A stretch of 64,000 nucleotides of DNA from positions 485,793-549,792 of the forward strand of contig CAJNDS010002089.1 in NCBI GenBank assembly GCA_905221605.1. Direction: 5' to 3'. This DNA is from Symbiodinium natans. Lineage: Eukaryota; Sar; Dinophyceae; Suessiales; Symbiodiniaceae. A program made the position numbers and the translations under genes. Positions within the stretch are counted from its first letter, which is position 1, and each line of letters begins with the position of its first letter. Below the pieces are notes generated by a model that worked only from the letters and a program-made list of their open reading frames with translations, did no database searches and was not told the origin of the DNA. This document shows positions 46,101 to 57,500 of this stretch, in pieces.

Positions 46101-49100
46101 TCGCTTCCGGAGGACAGGACCTCTCAGGGGGGGGAACCGCGGGTTTGTTTCTTCCCGCTCGGAAAACAAGGTCGCTTCCACTTCAGACATTGGGCTCTTT
46201 TGAGGGTGCCTTTTTCAGATGCTTTTGAGATGCTTATACTTGACGAGTTCCGGAAGGGCTTCAGGGCATGCGACGCGTAAGGGTGGCGGGGCCTCGTTGA
46301 GCACCCCACCGAATCTCTGCAAGCCTCACAGGAGAGCTCCACTTACCACAAAGTGGACAGGGATTTGCGGTTCTGTTCGCATCGCGGGGTTGAAATCTGA
46401 GGTGAAACTCCTGCAGCCCCCGAAACCGAAAAAAAAACACCAAAGATCCACCGCGGCTTTCTCCTTTCGAGTCTGAGGCACTCCCAGCATCTGTGTTCAC
46501 GACAGTGGAGGCCAACTTCAGCGCCTCAGCGCCGCGGGCTTCTCCCAACAAAGAGAGCGGCCTTAAAGGGGCCTTAGGTGGCCTTCGAGGGTGCCCCCTT
46601 ATTAGGGCGTCTTTAGGCTCTAGGCCCAGGGCCCCCGCCTCCAGCTTCTGGGTCTGCGCCTCCTTCTTGGCCGCCGCCAGCTCCTCCGTGGAGTTCGCAG
46701 CCTTCCAAGCACACATCGCAACCCTCCGCTTTACAACCCTAAACCCTAAACCCTAAACCCAAAAGAAGGAGCCCCTGGAAAGGCCAAATGATTTTGCGTG
46801 TTGAAACAGAAGGAAACATGGCTAAGAAATTCATTCCGTTGGACCCTTTCAAAGATGTGAGACAAACATGCGTGGTTAACAAATCCATTCCTGTGGGCCC
46901 TTCAAGAATTTTCAAGCCAAAACGTCCCCCAAACATCCGCCTGATTGTTTTGCTTATTGGGTCGTGCCCTAGCACGACTCCTCCAATTAATTACTTTGTA
47001 ACTTTGTACTCCGAATTGTTTTGCATAATATGTTTAACAAATCCAAACCGTTGGACCCGACCAAGAACTTTAAAAAAATATAACGACTAATTATTTTACT
47101 TCGAACATCCCCACCCTCTCTGGTAGAGATACTCTGGGGTTGGGCACTCCAGAAACACTCTGGGGTTGGGCGCTCCAGGGACACTCTGGGGTTGGGCACT
47201 CCAGGACACTCTACGACTCTACGGCTGGGCACTCCAGGACACTCTACGACTGGGCACTCTGGGGTTGGGCACTCCGGGGATGAGACAGGAGCAGACCAGG
47301 CGAGGAGAAGAGTTCCGGGCGAGGAGAAGACTTGAGTAAATCTAACAACCCCAGACGGAGGGTGGGGAACAAATCCATTCCTTTCTCATAACATGACTCC
47401 ACATGTCCCCCCCCAAACACACATCCTCCTAACTGTTTTGCTTGTTGGAGCGTCCCATAGCATGACTCCTCCTAATTGGCTTGGACTCTTTGCAGTGGAC
47501 ACATGGAAACTCCTTTCTTGGCATCGGCTTGATGGAAACGGACATGTCCGTAACAGAATGGCGCTATCTTCGGATGGACACGGAATTGTCCGTAGCAACA
47601 AGGCGTTTGTTTTTCCCGAAAGGTCCGTAACAAAATGGCGCGTGTTCCCACCCTCGGTGTGGGGCTGTTCGATTTTGAACTCAACTCAGCTCCTCGCCCG
47701 GAACTCTTCTCCTCGACCGGTCTACTCCTCGCTCACCAACTCTAGAGTCCAGAGCATCCCCAGAGTGCCCAACCCCAGAGTCTCCCCAGAGTCACCGGAA
47801 TTTTCTGGAGTGCCCAACTCCAGAGTCTCGTGCAGAAAAGCGACATTTTATGACAGGCACTTCCGAGTCGATGTCAACAGAAAAGGCACCATTTTGCGAC
47901 GGACAAGGCCGTGTCCATCAAGCACATATCATATTTCCAGAAAAACAAAAGCGCCATTTTGTTACGGACAATTCTGTGTCCATCGAGCCTGTGTCAAAAA
48001 AACACCCCATATGGAAACTCCTTTCTTGACATGGGCTCGATGGAAACGGAAATGTCTGCAACTGAATGGCGTGTCTTCTTTTCTTTGGACATAGGTTTAA
48101 TGGACGCGGAACTGTCCGTAACAAAATGGCGCTTTTCTTTTTCACAAGGCTCGATGAACAGCGAAGGTCCGTAACAAAAAGGTGCTTTTCCGTTGAAAGG
48201 CACCATTTTGTTACAGACACTTCCATTTCCATCGACTCTATGTCAACACAAAAGGCACCATTTTGTTACGGCAAGTCCGTGTCCATCAAGCACATATCAT
48301 ATTTCCAGAAAAACAAAAGCGCCATTTTGTTACGGACAATTCTGTGTCCATCGAGCCTGTGTCAAAAAACACCGCCATATGGAAACTCCTTTCTTGACAT
48401 AGGCTCGATGGAAACGGAAATGTCTGTAACAGAATGGTGTGTCTTCTTTTTTCTGGACATAGGTTTAATGGACGCGGAACTGTCCGTAACAAAATGGCGC
48501 TTTTCTTTTTCACAAGGCTCGATGAACAGCGAAGGTCCGTAACAAAAAGGTGCTTTTCTGTTGAAAGGCACCATTTTGTTACAGACACTTCCATTTCCAT
48601 CGACTCTATGTCAACACAAAAGGCACCACTTTGTTACGGCAAGTCCGTGTCCATCAAGCACATATCATATTTCCAGAAAAACAAAAGCGCCATTTTGTTA
48701 CGGACAATTCTGTGTCCATCGAGCCTGTGTCAAAAAACACCGCCATATGGAAACTCCTTTCTTGACATAGGCTCGATGGAAACGGAAATGTCTGTAACAG
48801 AATGGTGTGTCTTCTTTTTTCTGGACATAGGTTTACTGGACGCGGAACTGTCCGTAACAAAATGGCGCTTTTCTTTTTCACAAGGCTCGATGAACAGCGA
48901 AGGTCCGTAACAAAAAGGTGCTTTTCCGTTGAAAGGCACCATTTTGTGACAGACACTTCCATTTGCATCGACTCTATGTCAACACAAAAGGCACCATTTT
49001 GTTACGGCAAGTCCGTGTCCATCAAGCACATATCATATTTCCAGAAAAACAAAAGCGCCATTTTGTTACGGACAATTCTGTGTCCATCGAGCCTGTGTCA

Positions 49101-52100
49101 AAAAACACCCCATATGGAAACTCCTTTCTTGACATAGGCTCGATGGAAACGGACATGTCTGCAACTGAATGGCGTGTCTTCTTTTCTTTGGACATAGGTT
49201 TAATGGACGCGGAACTGTCCGTAACAAAATCGCGCTTTTCTTTTTCACAAGGCTCGATGAACAGCGAAGGTCCGTAACAAAAAGGTGCTTTTCTGTTGAA
49301 AGGCACCATTTTGTTACAGACACTTCCATTTCCATCGACTCTATGTCAACACAAAAGGCACCATTTTGTTACGGCAAGTCCGTGTCCATCAAGCACATAT
49401 CATATTTCCAGAAAAACAAAAGCGCCATTTTGTTACGGACAATTCTGTGTCCATCGAGCCTGTGTCAAAAAACACCGCCATATGGAAACTCCTTTCTTGA
49501 CGTAGGCTCGATGGAAACGGAAATGTCTGTAACAGAATGGTGTGTCTTCTTTTTTCTGGACATAGGTTTAATGGACGCGGAACTGTCCGTAACAAAATGG
49601 CGCTTTTCTTTTTCACAAGGCTCGATGAACAGCGAAGGTCCGTAACAAAAAGGTGCTTTTCCGTTGAAAGGCACCATTTTGTTACAGGCACTTCCATTTC
49701 CATCGACTCTATGTCAACACAAAAGGCACCATTTTGTTACGGCAAGTCCGTGTCCATCAAGCACATATCATATTTCCAGAAAAACAAAAGCGCCATTTTG
49801 TTACGGACAATTCTGTGTCCATCGAGCCTGTGTCAAAAAACGCCGCTAAAAGGAAACTCCTTTCTTGACATAGGCTCGATGGAAACGGAAATGTCTGCAA
49901 CAGAATGGCGTGTCTTCTTTTTTCTGGACATAGGTTGGCCACGGAATTGTAAGGAAAAAATCGCGCTTTTCTTTTTCACAGGGTTCGATGGACACCGAAA
50001 GGTCCGTAACTCGATGGATGCGAAAGGCGCCATTTTGTTGCAGACACTTCCGTGTGGGCCTCCCAAGACGCAACCTCAAGAAATCAACCTCTGAGTCCCC
50101 CGCGATAGGCACCGACCCCAGCGCATCCAGCATGCCCATGATCACGCCCGCGTCTCCGCTGGCCACGGCATCGTCAATGGCGGCCGCCTGAGCCTCCGCC
50201 GTCAGCCCGCCTGCAGGGGAAAGGCCCTGTGGCCCTGTGCAACTGCCCTCCAGCACCCCAAAGCCCTCAGCCTCCACTCCAAGCCTAAGAAAGCCATGCA
50301 TCTACAGATACAGTTACTATAGACCTGAAGAGCTCCGGCTTGGCTAGCCGAGTTGCGTTTGGGACAGGATGGCAAAGGGAAAGACTGTTTAAGTGCCTTT
50401 TGCTTTGGGTGTCTTGTTTTGGGGTGCGGGCGGGGGGTATAGGATGTCGGGTCTGGGGGTAAGGGCGTTGCTTCGGACGTTGCAATGCGTTCTCGGGTTT
50501 CGCATGCTGCTTTCGTTTTGGATTGTACTTACGTGGGATTTCGGGTGTTGGCTTTGGGAAATGTTTTGAGAATTGTGTCCAAAAGCGTGGCGGTAAGTAA
50601 GGGTAGAGGACGTGAGGTTTGGGAGCCATTCCTACTATAGCTACAAAGCATGACCACTAGAGGGCCCCTTAGGGCCCTTTCCGGCTTCTAAAGAGTTTGG
50701 GGGGAGGCCTCGCCTTGTGGGACTTCCACCAGCGGTCCCGGAGAGAAAGCTGCAGAGAGGGCTCCTGAGGAAGAGTCAGAAACAAGGGGGGTGGGGGGCA
50801 GTTTGTTGTCCATTTGTTGTTTCCCCAGAAGTACTTGTAGCAATGAGCACAACACCCTCCAATGAAGGGGAGGTACTGTCCCCGCCTTCGGAGTTCGATT
50901 TCATGCTTGGCTTTTCGGTTTGTGTGCGGGGACTCCCTACAGTGAGTGGAGCAACCTCCGCGGGTTTCTGAAAGCCTCACACGACCCCTCGACTCTGAGA
51001 GTCCTAGTGGATCCCGGACCACCACGGCCGTGAAGTAGTTGCCAGCGGCCATCTCAGAGAAGCGCAAGTGCTTTTAGTTTCTATTACTAGTATCAATATG
51101 ATTATTCTTCCGATTATTCGTATTCTTATTCCTTATTCTTATTGTTATTCTTACTTTTGTGAAGGCCAGGTCCAACCCACGTAAAGTAAATAAAACGTCG
51201 TCCAGTGCAAGTAAGTCACCGAGACCTGCCAGCTTGCATTGGGCTCGGAGACGTTGATCTGAAAGGTTCCGCCAAGCTTGGACCAGTGGACAGGGCTCGT
51301 GCTGTCCCGCCAGTCCTGCAAAGAAAAACTGCAAAGAAAAACAATTGAGTGAAGGGAATACCTTTGGCTCTGTGTCTCTTGCACTTTGCGCCACATGTTT
51401 ATGGTTTGGACTCAGCTGAGTCTCCACGACAGGGGGCTCGAAGACTCCGTCCACCTGGAGACCTGCGGGTCATTCTTCGATTTCTTGGACTGACAACCAC
51501 TCATACTTGGGTTTCTTTTGGTGCCTCCATCCGGCGTCTTGGACAGGTTCCTGAGTGAACTACAAGGGCAAAGTTTTCAGCTGTAAAGGCACTCAACCAC
51601 CTGCCACTCAGCTCGACCAGGGCATCTGCCATTGCTTCTGAGTCTCTGTGCCAGCGGAAAGGTGTAGAAGGCATAAGTCAGGCGTCCGAGGTCCTCGTCC
51701 ACCCAGCCAGCTGTCGAGGCAGAGAAGGACGTCGTGACGGCCGTCCCAAAAAGGGGGCTTGAAGTCACCGTCCCCGAAAGAGGGGGAGCATCTGCGACGA
51801 ACCTGCTTCAACAAGCTATTTATCAATAATATGCGATGCCACAACATCTTCATACATCTGACTTCTCGCAAGCACGAACTCCATGTTCGTCCTTGCGCGC
51901 TTGCTTGCTTCAGACTTCTTGAGCCAGGGAACTCGTTTGAGTACGCCATCTTCACGCCTTCAAGCTCAGCCTGCGCCAGGTCGGCTGCGGGTTGCAGCTG
52001 GAATGCATCCATTTCCGCCTGGGCACAAATGCGTACAAATGCTTCCAAGCACATGCACAGCAACATGCACGGCAACATGCACAGCAACATGTTTCACAAT

Positions 52101-54060
52101 GTGTCACACCATTGCTGTCCCCAGGACCGGCGTGCCAAGCTGAAGCAGGGCAATCTCATACGTCGTGCCTGCAGGCAAAGGGCCTACAGCTAAGGTTCGG
52201 GGCTTGATGTTTAGGGCTTTAGGCATGATCTCGGGCCGCATAACAACAAGGAGACTTCAGGAACCTCACATTCAACTCTGACCGCTCTCGGTCTCTTTTC
52301 TCGGCCTCTCCCCAGCCCCCAACTTGCCAAAGCATCCTTCAGATTCGAAGGAGCCACCACGTCGGAAGCCTAAACTTCTAAGGGCCCTGACAGGGCCCCC
52401 TAAAGCGCCCCAAAGAGGCCGGACTGCGCCTTTGACCATGTCGCCACCGCGGAACTCGGAGGACCGCAAAGTCAGCTCACCCGGGCTGTTCCTTTGAAGG
52501 GCTTTTCTACACTTTTTTGTCGGCGGCTCCCCAGGATTTCAAGGATCAAAGTGTTACTTTAGCCAACGGAGTTGAAGGATGTTGAAGGTCAAGCCGAGCC
52601 GTGGCCTCCGAGGGTTTTAGTGGGCAGGGGCTTGAAGCGAGAAAAGCAGAGAAGAGCTTGCCAGGAATAGCCCAGGTTCGGGTTCGTCTCCAACGCGGTC
52701 GAGAGGATTGCGACAATCCGGGATGGAGGCTTCGATTCCTCGGAGGCTTGGCTTTGAAGGCGCTTTCAAAGGCTTTTTTCAAGCGCTTTGGAGGCCTGGC
52801 TTCTGGGCACCCATGTGTCCGATTCTGAGACCACGCCGAGGGTCGACAAGAGCCAGCCTCCAGCCGCAGCTCTCTGGCGGGTTGCAACCTGCCAAAGCAT
52901 TTAAGCAGGTTGTCTGTTTTCTTTTTTCTAGGTTTAGGCTTAAAGTGTGTCACGTGAGGGTGTGCCCTCGTGTCCTGCTAACCCGCTCCGGCCATTCACA
53001 GTATCCTTCATTAGGTCTAGGGTTTACCTTCTTTCTCAAGCACCTATGTTTGTTGGTGTTGACCAAATCTGAAAGATCCTTTCCGTGCTGTCAGTTTGTC
53101 TGTCTTTCTGTCTTTCTTTCTTTTCCTCGTAGCCTTCTCTCCATCGCTCCTTCTTCATCAGCCAAGTTCCTGTCGTTCCTCGTAACCTTCTGAGACTAGA
53201 AGCGAAAATGAACTAAGCAGCATAACAAGCAAGCACACGGTAAACTGACAGGAAAAATGCCCGGTTCAGGAGCTTGAAGAGCTGCCTCTAACTGCTGACC
53301 CCCAAACTCTGCAACCATAGCCCAAAGAGCCACGACGCTGAACACTAATCCTCCGAAGGCACTCCCACATTCGATAACCCCTGCTGCTAACCCCTGCTGC
53401 CTTCGATTCCGGACACCGTTGCCGAGTAGTCCCCAAGCTCGCCACCCACTTGTGTAGAGACGGCCTGCGGCCATGAGTCTTCAACGTTCTGACCGCGAAA
53501 ACACAGCTCAGGGGTACCTACAACACCCTCGTCTCTTCCAACCCTCCAGACCCAAGCCCGGCCCAGCCAGCCTGCAAGTTCGTCCATGGAACCACGAAAT
53601 CCACTCTTGGCAAGGTGGGCGTTGCCTCGGCGGCGCCACAAAAGCAGAAGAGGCCCCCTTAGGGCCTGGGTTTGGGGGTGACGCTTTCGGTTGAAATTTC
53701 CGTGCATCAAGCATCAAAAGGGTCATAGATCATAACTAGCGGATCATCACGGCCCGTGCAGCTGGGCTGCTGTTGAGCTTGTCGTCGTTGCCGTCCTCAA
53801 TTTCAATTCCCAAGCCCTAGAACCCTAGATCCAGAAAAGCCCTAAGTCTAAACTCGGATGCTGAACTCAAAATGGCCAAGAGCTGATGAAGCTCAAGACA
53901 GAAGCCGAGAGGAATCGATGGGCCTGAAAGTCTACAGCCTTGCAATCACGACTGCGGCAAAGGCCGAGGCACGTGGCAGTGCTCGATGTGCTCGTGAAGG
54001 TGGTGCTTGTGCTGGATGTGCTGGTGGTTGATGATGTTGTCACAGTGGTTGAAGTGGTAC
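42348..54060 (-). CDS. REJ/GAIN-like type I membrane protein, C-terminal part
   Basis: I read the minus-strand exons from 54060 down to 42348 as one gene: Ser/Thr linker, REJ-like domain, helical segments, GAIN-like region, Ser/Thr stalk, one membrane span and a proline-rich cytoplasmic tail. The order matches the extracellular part of polycystin-1/sea-urchin REJ proteins, but here a single span and a polyproline tail replace the channel. The stop is at 42348. Exons are listed in the separate entries; intron-phase agreement supports most neighbours, while the links across 53.98-52.0, 50.1-46.7 and 46.0-45.3 kb are assumed. The giant Ser/Thr exons upstream fit the same phase pattern and probably form the N-terminal part. 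Likely a cell-surface or adhesion/recognition protein; that role is inferred from the family only. Confidence 0.6.
43239..43760 (-). CDS. GPS-proximal, stalk and membrane-span exon
   Basis: 174 codons after the acceptor CATCTCCAG. In order: DPDWSMDVTSWVIPTSYGAT, a Cys-containing segment (SIKCEATTAGGAYVGVYV) resembling the end of a GAIN domain, a Ser/Thr stalk (TSSTRTVSMTSSTTFTSTTT), the membrane span GMMIGTTVASIAFVVVLGLC, then a basic and acidic cytoplasmic part (VDAKATCKRMADSMKSTARV; EVKQAKEDAEEPRAEIE). The basic residues after the span predict N-terminus outside. The sequence is unique and non-repetitive, so this is one of the best-supported exons of the gene. Confidence 0.8.
44135..44168. 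repeat. Interstitial CCCTAAA repeat
   Basis: Four to five telomere-type heptamers in the intron between the GAIN-like and membrane-span exons. Confidence 0.93.
44215..45303 (-). CDS. GAIN-like region exons
   Basis: Candidate exons: 45303 to about 45226 (YSAASSELDETSSTVRAAEL, AVMAPC), 45041-44937 (TSKLGNAALATTPVGGSTTL, SSVDESGKGLAPLDA; 105 nt, GTAAAG donor), about 44487-44388 (CRYSVQGASDHAKLAETCDD, VRVQIRC) and 44330-44215 (GINKYVLANATVKVLEVKAC, DNIVVQQDLDPPVELTL). The last resembles the nL-PI strand that precedes the cleavage site in GAIN domains. An in-frame TGA just before 44330 implies a very short intron (~58 bp) or a sequence error. Confidence 0.55.
46022..46701 (-). CDS. Helical extracellular exons
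   Basis: 46701 to about 46627 reads AANSTEELAAAKKEAQTQKL then EAGAL; 46120-46022 (99 nt, 33 codons, GTC after GAGAG, GT donor) reads VLSSGSESGTADVEAAAQAS then QALTSVLDAARLQ. Ala-rich helices of this sort follow REJ modules in related proteins. A further stretch at about 46545-46480 (GAEALKLASTVVNTDAGSAS) may be another exon. Confidence 0.55.
46735..46760. repeat. Interstitial CCCTAAA repeat
   Basis: Three telomere-type units in an intron of the REJ-like gene. Confidence 0.85.
47109..47367 (+). mobile_element. MITE-like element, short copy
   Basis: Same CCCCACCCT...AGGGTGGGG ends, same minisatellite unit (about six copies) and same tail (GAGTTCCGGGCGAGGAG, TCTAACAACCCCAG) as the element at 37222. 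It is inserted within an AT-rich stretch whose left and right flanks (about 46880-47000 and 47370-47480) resemble each other (ACAAATCCATTCCT, CCTAACTGTTTTGCTTGTTGG-like), so it may sit inside an older repeat. It lies in an intron of the REJ-like gene. Confidence 0.7.
47647..47830 (-). mobile_element. MITE-like element, inverted partial copy
   Basis: Reverse-orientation match to the tail and minisatellite of the elements at 37222 and 47109: CCCACCCTCGGTGTGGGG, then CTCCTCGCCCGGAACTC, then GAGTGCCCAACCCCAGAGTC units. The far end is not recognisable. With the copy at 47109 it forms a large inverted pair beside the 368-bp array. Confidence 0.65.
47840..50055. repeat. 368-bp tandem array, six copies
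   Basis: The marker AGCACATATCATATTTCCAG starts at 47921, 48289, 48657, 49025, 49392 and 49760, so the period is 368 bp (one 367). Within each unit the short motif CCATTTTGTTACGGACA and its reverse complement TGTCCGTAACAAAATGG alternate, along with GTGTCCATCGAGCCTGTG and CACAAGGCTCGATG. Each unit is thus four related sub-units in alternating orientation. Degenerate sub-units extend left to about 47510. The repeated 104-158 codon frames on both strands follow the period and are not genes. Confidence 0.93.
50105..50210 (-). CDS. REJ-associated helical exon
   Basis: After the acceptor CCCTGCAG, 2 nt plus GLTAEAQAAAIDDAVASGDA then GVIMGMLDALGSVP. This is an Ala/Asp-rich helical segment of the type that follows REJ modules (a GD-containing pair of helices). 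The donor is uncertain within a few codons. Confidence 0.6.
50994..51970 (-). CDS. REJ-like domain exons
   Basis: Exons: 51970-51933 (AELEGVKMAYSN), 51802-51652 (FVADAPPLSGTVTSSPLFGT then AVTTSFSASTAGWVDEDLGR then LTYAFYTFPL), 51315-51226 (DWRDSTSPVHWSKLGGTFQI then NVSEPNASWQ) and 51070 to about 50994 (HLRFSEMAAGNYFTAVVVRD then PLGLS). The PP-xG-v-P-G-al-T-F-GW-D-D-LxYxF pattern and the later aGNYfaVVVrD are hallmarks I associate with REJ/PKD-type modules. Phases agree at the first three joins: AACGA|GT...CAG|GTTC, CTG|GC...CAG|GAC, CAG|GT...AAG|CAC. Two N-glycosylation sequons (NVS, NAS) lie in the third exon, as expected outside the cell. Confidence 0.7.
52828..52894 (-). CDS. Possible Cys-containing exon of the REJ-like gene
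   Basis: After the acceptor CTTTGGCAG, phase-1 reading gives CNPPESCGWRLALVDPRRG, followed by a GT. The phase agrees with the Ser/Thr exons upstream (A|GY). Two Cys with Pro and Trp look extracellular. The call rests on one short stretch; other phases also read open. Confidence 0.3.
53983..54060 (-). CDS. Ser/Thr-rich exon, 78 nt
   Basis: Acceptor CCTAG|GT then TTSTTVTTSSTTSTSSTSTT and so on, ending A|GC. Start and end phases match the other Ser/Thr exons, and the length is a multiple of three. Confidence 0.7.
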
Positions 54061-54321
54061 CTAGGCCCGAGGGCATGGGACCATGATCTCGACTCCCAAA
54101 CCCAGCTGAGAAACAGCTCAAAGCCCGAAGTCAGCCGTTCAAAATGTGTGTCCCAGTGCGTGCCCCACATCCCCGATGCTCAAAGCCGCGCGTGCGCGTC
54201 CAGAACCTGCGGGGTGACTTCGAGAAGGCAGCCCCAAGATGGGCACAAGCTTCCAGAAAACTCTCCCCCCGAACCGTCACGAGACAACCCCACATCAACT
54301 CATCAGCCGCAGCGTGGGTGC

Positions 54322-54417
54322 TGGAAGACGTGGCGGTGGAGGATGATGAAGTGGATGTGGAGGACGAAGATGTCGTGCTCGTGGTTGACGAGACGGATGT
54401 GGAGCTGGAGCTCGAAC
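54322..54417 (-). CDS. Ser/Thr-rich exon, 96 nt
   Basis: Acceptor GCCGAG|GT then SSSSTSVSSTTSTTSSSSTS and more, ending TCC A|GC. Phase 1 at both ends, 32 codons. Confidence 0.75.
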
Positions 54418-54519
54418 CTCGGCTTGCCCAGACCTAGAGGGACCTAGGATGGTCTGGGGGCAGCTTAGAGGGCTTGCTACGGGCAGGGGTTTAGTCTGCA
54501 ATAATGATCTCCTGGGAAC

Positions 54520-57500
54520 TGGTAGAGCTGCTAGTGGTGGAAGTCGTGGTCTTCGTGGTCGAGGTTGTTGTGGAGACTGTCGTACTTGTTGAGGTTGTCG
54601 AGGTAATGGTGGAGGTTGAGGAGGTCGTAGATGTGAGCGTCACCGTGGTGGAGGAGCTGCTTGAACTGGAGCTGGAGGTGCTGGTGGAAGTCGCTGTTGT
54701 AGATGTCGTGCTTGTGACCGACGTGCTGGTCGAAGTGCTGCTGCTCGTCGTTGACGATGTTGAGGAAGAAGATGTGCTGGAACTGGACGTCGAAGTGCTT
54801 GTGGCACTTGTCGTAGAGGTGGAGGACACGCTAGTGCTTGACGTGGTAGAGGAGGTTGAAGAAACTGTGGTTGACGTTGTCGATGTAGACGTGGCCGTCG
54901 TACTGGATGAAGATGTTGAACTGCTGCTGCTGGACGTCGAGCTGGAAGAGGTGGAGCTCGTGCTGGTGATCGAAGTGGAGCTAGAGCTTGTGGAGGTCGA
55001 AGTGAATGTCGTGCTGGTCGTTGAAGTGGTCGTAGCAGTAGTGCTGGTCGTTGTGCTACTGCTTGAACTTGAACTGGTTGTCGACGAGGTTGAGCTGCTG
55101 CTGCTCGTGCTCGTAGAGGACGTGCTGCTAGAACTCGTGCTCGTTGAAGAAGTGGAGGTACTTGTTGAACTTGATGAGGACGTGCTGGTGCTAGATGTGG
55201 TTGAAGATGTCGTGCTTGTCTTGGTGGTGCTGGTGCTTGTGCTGGAAGTTGACGATGATGTTGTGGTGCTCGACGACGAGCTCGTTGTCGAAGTCGTCGT
55301 GATAGTAGTGCTGGTAGATGATGTGCTTGTGCTCGTGCTGCTTGTTGACGAAGTGGATGTTGACGATGTGGAGCTCGAGGTTGTCGACGTGGTAGTTTTT
55401 GTTGTTGATGAGCTACTTGTGCTGGAAGTTGAAGATGATGTGCTAGACGTGGACGTTGAGGATGATGATGTGGAGGTGGATGATGTACTGCTTGTTGAAG
55501 TTGAGGTACTGCTAGTGGACGAACTGGAAGTCGAAGTGCTGCTACTGCTGGTACTGGAAGAAGATGTTGAACTTGTGCTTGTTGATGAAGTGCTAGTGCT
55601 TGTCGTCGAGGTGGAGCTGCTGGAAGTTGAGGTACTTGATGAACTTGTTGAGGATGTTGACGTGCTTGAAGTGGAGGTCGATGTGGTACTGCTGCTTGAT
55701 GATGATGTGCTCGTGCTGCTGGTAGATGAGGTGCTTGTGGATGTGCTGCTGGTGCTGGTGCTGGACGATGACGTGCTGGAAGTCGATGTGGAGGATGATG
55801 ACGTAGATGAGGTTGACGTGCTAGACGTCGACGTGCTGCTGGATGAGGTTGAAGATGTGCTGGTCGATGTGCTCGACGTTGAGGTGGTAGTGGAAGATGT
55901 TGAACTTGTTGATGTGCTGCTGGATGACGTTGACGAGGTTGACGTGCTAGACGTCGACGTGCTGCTGGATGAGGTTGAAGTTGTGCTGGTCGATGTGCTC
56001 GACGTTGAGGTGCTAGTGGACGACGTTGAACTTGTTGATGTGCTGCTGGATGACGTTGACGAGGTTGACGTGCTAGACGTCGACGTGCTGCTGGATGAGG
56101 TTGAAGTTGTGCTGGTCGATGTGCTCGACGTTGAGGTGCTAGTGGACGACGTTGAACTTGTTGATGTGCTGCTGGATGACGTTGACGAGGTTGACGTGCT
56201 AGACGTCGACGTGCTGCTGGATGAGGTTGAAGTTGTGCTGGTCGATGTGCTCGACGTTGAGGTGCTAGTGGACGACGTTGAACTTGTTGATGTGCTGCTG
56301 GATGACGTTGACGAGGTTGACGTGCTAGACGTCGACGTGCTGCTGGATGAGGTTGAAGTTGTGCTGGTCGATGTGCTCGACGTTGAGGTGCTAGTGGACG
56401 ACGTTGAACTTGTTGATGTGCTGCTGGATGACGTTGACGAGGTTGACGTGCTAGACGTCGACGTGCTGCTGGATGAGGTTGAAGTTGTGCTGGTCGATGT
56501 GCTCGACGTTGAGGTGCTAGTGGACGACGTTGAACTTGTTGATGTGCTGCTGGATGACGTTGACGAAGTGCTAGACGTGACGTGACTGGAACGTGCTTGT
56601 TGTGCTGGGATGACGTTGTTGACTGCTAGACGTTGACGTGCTGACGATGTGCTCGACGTTGAGGTGGTATGTTGAACTTGTTGATGTGCTGCTGGATGAC
56701 GTTGACGAAGTTGACGTGCTAGATGTCGACGTGCTGCTGGATGAGGTTGAAGTTGTGCTGGTCGATGTGCTCGACGTTGAGGTGGTAGTGGAAGATGTTG
56801 AGCTCGATGATGTGCTGCTGGATGATGTGGTTGACGAAGATGTTGAACTGGAGGACGTGGACGTGGTACTGCTGCTGGTCGACGAAGTACTTGTCGATGT
56901 AGTAGAGGTTGTGGTGCTGGATGTGGAAGTGGTGGATGATGAGGATGTGCTGGTGCTGCTTGTCGAGCTGGAAGACGTGCTTGTTGATGATGTGCTGGTG
57001 GAAGATGTTGAGGTTGAGGTAGACGAAGTGGAGGACGAGGAGGTGGAAGTGCTGCTCGTCGAACTGGAGGATGTGCTTGTGGACGACGTGCTTGTGGAGG
57101 ATGTTGAGGTCGAAGAAGAGGATGTGGAAGTCGAGGATGTGGTACTGCTACTAGTCGAAGTGGAAGAAGTGCTCGTTGATGATGTGCTGGTGGACGAAGT
57201 TGAGGTTGAGGTGGAGGACGTAGAGGACGTTGAAGTAGTACTGCTGCTGGTTGAGGATGTGCTTGTGCTGCTACTAGTGGTTGAAGATGTCGAGCTGGAG
57301 GTTGTGGATGACGACGAGGTTGATGATGAGGTGCTGCTCGTGGATGTGCTAGTGCTGGATGTGGACGATGTAGAAGTTGATGAGCTCGACGTGCTGGAAG
57401 TTGACGTGCTGCTGGACGAAGTTGATGTGCTGGTCGTAGAGGAGCTTGAAGTGGAAGTAGACGTCGTGCTACTGCTGGAAGTGGAAGATGAGGTCGATGA

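Noticed and set aside
47840-50055. CCATTTTG motif as a possible spliced-leader gene array
   Set aside because: The dinoflagellate leader core continues GGCTCAAG after CCATTTT; here it continues GTTACGGAC, and no Sm-like site or leader context is present.
47385-50094. Repeated 104-185 codon frames with ERHHFVTDTSI- or VTKWCLSTEKH-like sequence
   Set aside because: They recur every 368 bp on both strands with no divergence pattern typical of coding sequence; explained by the tandem array.
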